Shown piece by piece: positions 58,391-64,000 of a DNA stretch of 64,000 nt (position 1 is its first letter; every line of letters begins with the position of its first letter). Below the pieces are notes generated by a model. The model was not told the origin of the DNA and searched no databases. It saw only the letters and a list, made by a program, of their open reading frames with translations. This stretch comes from an uncultured Prochlorococcus sp. (lineage in GTDB: Bacteria; Cyanobacteriota; Cyanobacteriia; PCC-6307; Cyanobiaceae), in contig CACFAG010000005.1 of the NCBI GenBank assembly GCA_902564235.1, positions 1 through 64,000 of the forward strand, in the 5' to 3' direction. Made by a program: the position numbers and the translations under genes.

Positions 58391-60151
58391 TTACTTTTCT
58401 AATTCGAAATTATTATGAATCGCCTTAACTGCTTTGTCACAATCTTTTTCTAAGACAATACATGAAGTCCTAATTTCACTAGTGGCAATCATTTCAATAT
58501 TGATATTTTGGTCAGCCAATGCTCTAAATATTTTTCCAGCCGTTCCAACCTTAAATGCCATTCCCGCTCCTACAGTACTTACTTTTGCTATCGCAGGGCC
58601 ATCTTCAACGTATGATCCGGGTAATTTTTTTGTTAAGGCCTCAAAAACTAAGTTAGCTTTTTCTCTATCTTGTTTATTCATTGTAAGACTAATATCCTTA
58701 GTTTTTAAAGTGGAAATTCTTTCTGACTGAACAATAGTATCGATAAGTAAATTATTTTCAGCCAATGCTAAACATATCGATGCTGCTACACCTGGACGAT
58801 CAGGCAGTTTTCGAAAGCTTACCTGAACTTGGTTTTTATCTAATGCAATTCCTCTTACTTCAGGTTGATCATGTTTTTCATTGCTTGGATTAACAAATAT
58901 TTGTGTATCTGATAACTTAAATTTCTCAGCAACAAATCTAATAGCTTTTGGTATATTATTAATTTCAATTACACAGCTGACTTTAATTTCACTAGTAGCT
59001 ATTAACCTAACGTTTATATTCGCTTGAGATAAAGTATCAAATAAATCAGCTGAAACACTTGGTCTGCCCATAATGCCTGCTCCTTGAATACTTAATTTTG
59101 TCATGTTGGTTTTTAAATTAAATTCTCCCCCTAATTGACTAGTTATAAGTTCACATTGTTCTGCAGTCTTTTTTACTTCTAATTCACCAACAGTAAATGT
59201 AATATCGTTTTTATTTCCATCATTTGTCGCTTGTATTATTAAATCTACGTTAATACTTGCTTCTGAAAGTTTTTCAAATATTTGCGCAGCAATCCCAGGC
59301 CTATCAGGAATATTTGAGAGACTGAATACTGCTTGGTTTTCTAATACTTCAAGACTGTTGACTGTTTTTGTTAATTCTAAGCTTCCTCTTTTTAGCGGGA
59401 GAGGTTGGATTCGACTTTCTAGGAGAGTCCCACTGGAGTCACTTTGGCTTGATTTGACACACAATTTAATACCATAATTGCGAGCAATTTCTACTGCTCT
59501 TGGATGGAGAACTGAAGCACCGACGCTTGCAAGTTCAAGCATTTCCTCGCAGCTAATTTCATCTAAGAGTTTTGCATTAGGAACAATCCTTGGATCAGTA
59601 GTAAGAACCCCTGGAACGTCTGTATAAATTTCGCAAGTCTCAGCTCCTAAAGCTGTTGATAAAGCTACCGCGGAAGTATCTGAACCACCTCTACCCAAAG
59701 TTGTAATTTCCATTGAACCCGTATGGCTTAATGTTGTTCCTTGAAATCCAGCCACTACAACTACAAAACCTTGATTTAAATAATTTTGGATTCTTTCTGT
59801 TTTAATATCCAGAATTCTCGCTTTCCCATGAATTGATTCAGTAATAATTCCAACCTGGCTCCCAGTCATTGAAATTGCAGGTATTCCGTATTCGTTTAAT
59901 GCCATTGATAGAAGAGCTATGGTTACTTGCTCTCCAGTTGAGAGAAGCATATCCAATTCTCTTCGATTAGGATTTTTACTAATTGATTCCGCTAAACAAT
60001 TTAAATCATCTGTAGTTTGCCCCATCGCAGAGACAACTACGACAATTTCATTCCCTGCTTCTTTACTTTGACAAATGCTACTTGCAATATTTTTTATTTT
60101 TTTAATATCACCGACAGAAGTACCGCCAAATTTTTTTACTAGTAAAGCCAT
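58391..60151 (-). CDS. lysC: Aspartate kinase with four ACT domains
   Basis: This 586-residue enzyme phosphorylates aspartate, the first step to lysine and threonine. The kinase domain (1-250) has VKKFGGTSVG at residues 5-14 and TTLGRGGSDTSAVAL near 150. Four ACT domains follow at about 275-345, 352-415, 441-510 and 521-585. They form two clear repeats: IPDRPGIAAQIFEKL versus LPDRPGVAASICLAL, and NVRLIATSEIKVSCVIE versus NIEMIATSEIRTSCIVL. Most bacterial monofunctional enzymes have two ACT domains. The duplicated form is known from cyanobacteria and gives allosteric control by lysine and threonine. ATG 60151 is the start. Confidence 0.97.
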   Translation of the reverse strand: MALLVKKFGGTSVGDIKKIKNIASSICQSKEAGNEIVVVVSAMGQTTDDLNCLAESISKNPNRRELDMLLSTGEQVTIALLSMALNEYGIPAISMTGSQVGIITESIHGKARILDIKTERIQNYLNQGFVVVVAGFQGTTLSHTGSMEITTLGRGGSDTSAVALSTALGAETCEIYTDVPGVLTTDPRIVPNAKLLDEISCEEMLELASVGASVLHPRAVEIARNYGIKLCVKSSQSDSSGTLLESRIQPLPLKRGSLELTKTVNSLEVLENQAVFSLSNIPDRPGIAAQIFEKLSEASINVDLIIQATNDGNKNDITFTVGELEVKKTAEQCELITSQLGGEFNLKTNMTKLSIQGAGIMGRPSVSADLFDTLSQANINVRLIATSEIKVSCVIEINNIPKAIRFVAEKFKLSDTQIFVNPSNEKHDQPEVRGIALDKNQVQVSFRKLPDRPGVAASICLALAENNLLIDTIVQSERISTLKTKDISLTMNKQDREKANLVFEALTKKLPGSYVEDGPAIAKVSTVGAGMAFKVGTAGKIFRALADQNINIEMIATSEIRTSCIVLEKDCDKAVKAIHNNFELEK

Positions 60152-60190
60152 ATTTAAATGATAATGTAAATTCTTAAACTTATAATTTGG

Positions 60191-61192
60191 TTAACTTAAA
60201 TTAATTAATTTCTCTGTAAAAATATTTATAGGATTATTACCTTGTTTTAGTAATGATTCAATATCTAGTAAGTTACTCATTAAATTAATTAAATATTCTT
60301 GAGATACATTTTTGACTTTTCTTCGAATAAAAAAAATTCGTTTTGGATTAGATATGCCTGCAAGATTACAAATCTTTTCTGCATTATCGTTACCTGAATT
60401 AACTGCTAGTTTTATAATGGTATGAATTCTTATTTGACTCATTAAACCTGCATTTAGTTTTAAAGCAGGTTCTCCTTTCTGTAAAGAATAATTGATTTCA
60501 ATGAGGCTTTCATTAATATTTTTTTGTAAGAGAAGATCAATGATTTTGAAAATATTGGATTGATGATCACTAAATATTTTTTTTACATCAATACTTTTAA
60601 GAAAAACTTGTGAATTCGAATCACCTGATATTGCAGAGAGGTATGTTTTAGCTTTGGCTAATTCATTTCTTAGTTTAAAGCTGTCATTACCAACTGATTC
60701 AATTATCAATTCAGCTGCATTTTTATCAATTTTGATATTCATTTCATTTGCGGCATCTTCTAAAAATCTTTTTTGGCCCTCATAGTCCCAGATTTCTGGT
60801 AAAGAAAATGATTTTTCTTTGGCTAAATTATCTTTGATAAGTTTTTGTAAAAATTTAGTACTCTTTAGTCTTGAGTCTGGTTTTTTTGTATTTTGTAAAA
60901 TGAAATAAGTATTTTGAGGTATATTGTCATGAATTTTTTCAAATTTAGTTCTTAGATCCTCATTTTTGGCAGTAAAAATGGGATTATTTTTCAATGTAAC
61001 TATTCTGTATCCATCTCCAAAAGGAGGTGTAAGAACTTCATCAAAAGCTTTATTGACTTGCTCATCATCATCTCCATTTAAATTAGTTACGTTTATTTCT
61101 TTCCATTCTTTGGATACTTCCTTATCAATTAAATTTTGAATAAATGTATTTTGAGCATTTAGATCATTACCCCATAATATTTGTATTGGCAT
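60191..61192 (-). CDS. holA: DNA polymerase III subunit delta
   Basis: This 333-residue clamp-loader subunit reads MPIQILWGNDLNAQNTFIQN at the start. LTPPFGDGYRIVTLKNNPIF lies near residue 53, EIWDYEGQKRFLEDAANEMN near residue 138 (interdomain helix region), NDSFKLRNELAKAKTYLS near residue 178, and a helical C-terminal collar domain follows. The HolA family diverges strongly between bacteria, so identification rests on size, order of elements and fold-like pattern. It is divergent from cobH across 58 bp. DnaX, another subunit, is encoded in the window. Confidence 0.88.
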   Translation of the reverse strand: MPIQILWGNDLNAQNTFIQNLIDKEVSKEWKEINVTNLNGDDDEQVNKAFDEVLTPPFGDGYRIVTLKNNPIFTAKNEDLRTKFEKIHDNIPQNTYFILQNTKKPDSRLKSTKFLQKLIKDNLAKEKSFSLPEIWDYEGQKRFLEDAANEMNIKIDKNAAELIIESVGNDSFKLRNELAKAKTYLSAISGDSNSQVFLKSIDVKKIFSDHQSNIFKIIDLLLQKNINESLIEINYSLQKGEPALKLNAGLMSQIRIHTIIKLAVNSGNDNAEKICNLAGISNPKRIFFIRRKVKNVSQEYLINLMSNLLDIESLLKQGNNPINIFTEKLINLS

Positions 61193-61250
61193 AATAGCTC
61201 AATAAAAACCATATATTAACTATGATTACTTCTAACACAAATTAAATTTA

Positions 61251-61874
61251 ATGGTAATAGATCATCCAATTTTTTTGGAAAGCATAAGATTCATAAGATC
61301 TCGTTTAGTAGCCAATGATCTAAATTATTTGGAAAAAAAAGTATTAGAGAGATTAGTCCATACTTCAGGAGATTTTACGGTTCAAAATCTTGTAAATTTT
61401 AGTGAAGGTGCTTGTGAAAAGGGTCTTCAGGCACTTAAAAATGGTGCTCCGATTTTAACTGATACCGATATGGCAGCAGCAGCAATAAAAACCATGTCAG
61501 AAAATACAACTAGGAATAAAGTATTCACCGCTAGAATGTGGTTTGGAAAAAATAATCATACAAACTTAACTAAAACTGCATATGGCTTAAGTGAAGGTTG
61601 GAAGGAGTTATCCGCTATAAATTCTGGAAGCAAATCTCCTATTGTAGTTATTGGTAGTTCGCCTACAGCGTTAACTTATTTAATTGATATTTTAGAAAAT
61701 GCAAAAGATTTACCTAGTTTAATTATCGGAATGCCTGTTGGATTTATTGGAGTAGAGAATAGCAAAAATAAACTGATTTCCACCGATCTTCCTAGAATTG
61801 TTTTGAATTCAACTAGAGGAGGTGCTGCCATGGCTGCTGCTGCTGTTAACGCCTTATTGAGGGAAACTATTTAA
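61251..61874 (+). CDS. cobH: Precorrin-8X methylmutase
   Basis: This 207-residue protein moves a methyl group from C-11 to C-12 to make hydrogenobyrinate (or the cobalt form) in cobalamin synthesis. It contains FLESIRFIRSRL, ERLVHTSGDFTVQNLVNFSE near residue 34, GAPILTDTDMAAAAIK near residue 64, and late GMPVGFIGVENSKNKLI near residue 160. The His in VHTSGD is the catalytic residue known for the family. Length is typical. Only cobA among other cobalamin genes is present in the window. Confidence 0.95.
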   Translation: MVIDHPIFLESIRFIRSRLVANDLNYLEKKVLERLVHTSGDFTVQNLVNFSEGACEKGLQALKNGAPILTDTDMAAAAIKTMSENTTRNKVFTARMWFGKNNHTNLTKTAYGLSEGWKELSAINSGSKSPIVVIGSSPTALTYLIDILENAKDLPSLIIGMPVGFIGVENSKNKLISTDLPRIVLNSTRGGAAMAAAAVNALLRETI

Positions 61875-61905
61875 AGAGTATTTATTTTATAAAAATGTCA
61901 AAAAT

Positions 61906-64000
61906 CTACTTAATATCATAATTTAATTTGTTATTTTTTTCTAAAGAATTTAAAACTGATTTTGCTTTTTCTATAACTTCTTTTGGGACTCCTGCTAATT
62001 TAGCTGCTTCTATGCCATAGCTTTTGTTTGAGCCCCCTTTAACAATCCTGTGGCTAAAAATTAGCTGATCGTTATTTTGTTCTACTAAAACTTGAAAATT
62101 TTGTATATTCTTATTTGAATTTTTTAAATAATTAAGCTCATGATAGTGCGTAGCAAAAATAGTATTACATTGAATTTTTTTTGCAAGATATTCACTTACT
62201 GACCAAGCTATTGAAAGTCCATCAAAAGTAGATGTCCCTCTGCCAATCTCATCAAGTAAAACTAGTGAGCTAGAAGTTGCCTGATTTAGAATTGATGCAG
62301 TTTCAGACATTTCTACCATAAATGTTGATTGTCCAGATGATTGATCATCAACTGCCCCAATTCTTGTGAAAATCCTATCTGCAATCTTGATTTCAGCATT
62401 ATTAGCAGGAACAAAGCTACCAATTTGCGTGAGAATTTGTATTAATCCAAGTTGTCTTATAAAGCAACTTTTTCCGCTTGCATTGGGACCGGTTAATATA
62501 ATTAATTTTTGATTATCCTCAAAAGAGATATCGTTTGCTACAAACTTTTTATCACTTAACAATTGCTCTACAATTGGATTTCTTCCTGCGATAATTTTTG
62601 TACTATTTTTTGTCATTGAATCATTTATTGGTATTAATGAAGGTTTTATAAAATTGTTTTCTACTGAAGTAATTGATAAACCAAGCAGTGCATCAAGAGA
62701 TGCTATGGATTTTGCGATTGATCTTATTTGTTTTGTTTTTTCAGCAACTATATTTCTTAATTCGCAGAAAATTTCATATTCTTTTGATGAAGCTCTACTT
62801 TTTATTTGGAAAATCTTATTTTCTTTATTTTTAATTTCAGAAGTGATATACCTTTCTTCATTAGTAAGTGTTTGTCTTTTGATCCAATGTTGCGGAGCTA
62901 AATTAACTTTTGACTTATTAATAGAAATGTAATAACCAAAATTTTTATGAAATTGAATTTTTAGGTTTGAAATTTTGCTAATTTTTCTTTCCTTTGATTC
63001 CTCTTTATTTAGCCACTCAGAGTAATCATCCATTAAATTTCGTAAACCATCTAATATATTGTCAACACCATCGTGGATCATGCCTCCTTCACTAATATTT
63101 AGAGGAGGATTTTCTACTAATTTAAAATTTATAGTATCAGCTAATTCTAAGAGTCCTTCATCAATATTTTTTAATTGATCAGTCCAATCTGGGAGATCAT
63201 ATTTAAATAATTCAATTATGGATTTTAGTCTAGGCAATTTTTTTAAACCTTCAGCTATTGCAATTAAGTCTCTGGGACTTGCATGACCTGCACAAGCTCT
63301 ACCTGCAAGTCTTTCTAAATCACCCATTGCTCTAAGTAAATTTTGGGTATCTGTTCGTAATTTTTTAGATTCAAGAAAGTTTGTTATTATATTTTGTCTT
63401 TTATAAATTTCATTAACGTTTAATAGTGGCGAATCTATCCACCTTCTTAAACACCTTGCGCCCATGCAGGTATAAGTCCTATCAATACTCCATAGTAGCG
63501 AACCTACATAATTGTTTTCTCGTTGCGTATTTTTGATTTCTAAGTTTTTTTGAGTTTGATAATCAATAATTAATTTGTTGTGACCATATTGGATTTGTGG
63601 AAAGTCTAATGAGATTTTTAAAGAAGAATCTTTATCTAAATTTGAAGGATTAATTTTTTCTAAATAATTTAATAAACCTCCAAGTGATCTAGTTGCATTG
63701 TTTAAATTTTTAAGTCCTATACCCTCTAGGTTTGCAATTTGGAAATAATTTTTTATTAGATAATTTGCTTCATTAATTCCAAAATTAGTCTCTTGAGAAA
63801 CAGTATATGTAATTTGACTATTTCCTTTAATTAATAAATCTCTTACTGCATTGCTTCCTACAATGATTTCTGAAGAATCTAATTTAATAATTTCATCAAA
63901 TAGTTTTGACAGAGATTGGCCTTCTAAAGTTATTAATTCTCCTGTGCTTACATCAGCTTTTGATATCCCCCATTCATAAGATTCATCTGAGTTTTCTTCT
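61906..64000 (-). CDS. mutS: DNA mismatch repair protein MutS (cut by right window edge)
   Basis: The frame is open from the right edge to its stop at 61906, giving about 697 visible residues; the N-terminal end is outside. Visible parts include the connector region ([18 protein letters not shown] near the edge), the lever/clamp part with [16 protein letters not shown] near 63470, [20 protein letters not shown], Walker [20 protein letters not shown] near 62480, and [19 protein letters not shown] with FATHYHELN. The MGARCLRR methionine is not the true start because coding sequence continues upstream. The mismatch-recognition domain (FxE) is not visible. It ends 31 bp from the convergent cobH. 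Confidence 0.96.
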   Translation of the reverse strand, partial: EENSDESYEWGISKADVSTGELITLEGQSLSKLFDEIIKLDSSEIIVGSNAVRDLLIKGNSQITYTVSQETNFGINEANYLIKNYFQIANLEGIGLKNLNNATRSLGGLLNYLEKINPSNLDKDSSLKISLDFPQIQYGHNKLIIDYQTQKNLEIKNTQRENNYVGSLLWSIDRTYTCMGARCLRRWIDSPLLNVNEIYKRQNIITNFLESKKLRTDTQNLLRAMGDLERLAGRACAGHASPRDLIAIAEGLKKLPRLKSIIELFKYDLPDWTDQLKNIDEGLLELADTINFKLVENPPLNISEGGMIHDGVDNILDGLRNLMDDYSEWLNKEESKERKISKISNLKIQFHKNFGYYISINKSKVNLAPQHWIKRQTLTNEERYITSEIKNKENKIFQIKSRASSKEYEIFCELRNIVAEKTKQIRSIAKSIASLDALLGLSITSVENNFIKPSLIPINDSMTKNSTKIIAGRNPIVEQLLSDKKFVANDISFEDNQKLIILTGPNASGKSCFIRQLGLIQILTQIGSFVPANNAEIKIADRIFTRIGAVDDQSSGQSTFMVEMSETASILNQATSSSLVLLDEIGRGTSTFDGLSIAWSVSEYLAKKIQCNTIFATHYHELNYLKNSNKNIQNFQVLVEQNNDQLIFSHRIVKGGSNKSYGIEAAKLAGVPKEVIEKAKSVLNSLEKNNKLNYDIK

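Noticed and set aside
63465..63465. Treating the MGARCLRR methionine as the mutS start
   Set aside because: The same frame continues upstream to the window edge with clear MutS sequence (for example the segment near 63950), so this is an internal methionine.

Overview
The window is about 64 kb of very AT-rich DNA carrying a compact bacterial core genome. It almost certainly comes from Prochlorococcus, most likely a low-GC high-light-adapted strain; the exact strain cannot be fixed from the sequence alone. The evidence is the combination of cyanobacterial marker families (SqdB/SqdX sulfolipid synthesis, Ycf37-like and Ycf23-like proteins, a cyanobacterial chorismate lyase, a four-ACT aspartate kinase and a cyanobacterial delta-9 desaturase), tiny intergenic gaps, many start/stop overlaps and the overall gene content. 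No gene-free stretch exceeds about 210 bases. I see no insertion sequence, prophage, CRISPR array or integrated island.

Layout. 1-8.2 kb: the N-terminal part of acnB (cut by the left edge), a DAHP synthase, a phytol/dolichol-kinase-like membrane protein, a group 2 sigma factor, polyphosphate kinase, an MFS exporter and cobA. 8.1-19 kb: a long minus-strand series reading mazG, speE, speB, gcvT, aspS, pyrG, queE, queC, pabB, pabC, covering polyamines, one-carbon metabolism, aspartyl-tRNA, CTP, 7-deazaguanine and folate precursors. 19-26.7 kb: tRNA-Val(UAC), an IscA/HesB-type protein, valS, a TVP38-type membrane protein, and a more accessory-looking patch with a 50-residue minus-strand ORF, a phage-like ATP-dependent DNA ligase, a small membrane-anchored protein, a SprT-like metalloprotein and an unknown polar protein. 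26.2-31.7 kb: chorismate lyase, mnmG, dnaB, rplI and a desaturase on the minus strand. 31.7-37.5 kb: an HTH-like protein, a Met-gamma-lyase-family enzyme, gcvH, gcvP and a small unknown protein on the plus strand. 37.5-42 kb: sqdX, sqdB, thiG, a Ycf37-like TPR protein, rplT and rpmI on the minus strand. 42-45 kb: a secreted SpoIID-domain protein and a membrane glycosyltransferase. 44.9-50.3 kb: dnaX and the classic tig-clpP-clpX set. 50.4-56.3 kb: asd, dapA, RNase J, tilS and a Ycf23-like protein. 56.3-64 kb: uvrB, lysC, holA, cobH and mutS (cut by the right edge).

Functionally the window joins several linked systems. The glycine cleavage T, H and P proteins are split over two sites. Asd, DapA and LysC serve lysine and threonine synthesis. 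DnaB, DnaX and HolA belong to the replisome, and UvrB, MutS and the ligase to repair. SqdB/SqdX and Ppk fit a phosphorus-sparing lifestyle.

I found no clearly new multi-gene system. The most interesting single signal is inside dnaX. An A7 slippery run lies exactly 10 nt downstream of a Shine-Dalgarno-like GAGG and is followed by a -1-frame stop. Frameshifting there would give a product of about 427 residues, close to the size of E. coli gamma, beside the 586-residue full-length protein. Other points worth checking are a chorismate lyase frame that runs back to the mnmG stop without a usual start codon, an IscA-type gene whose start lies 15 nt after a tRNA, and the phage-like ligase neighbourhood.
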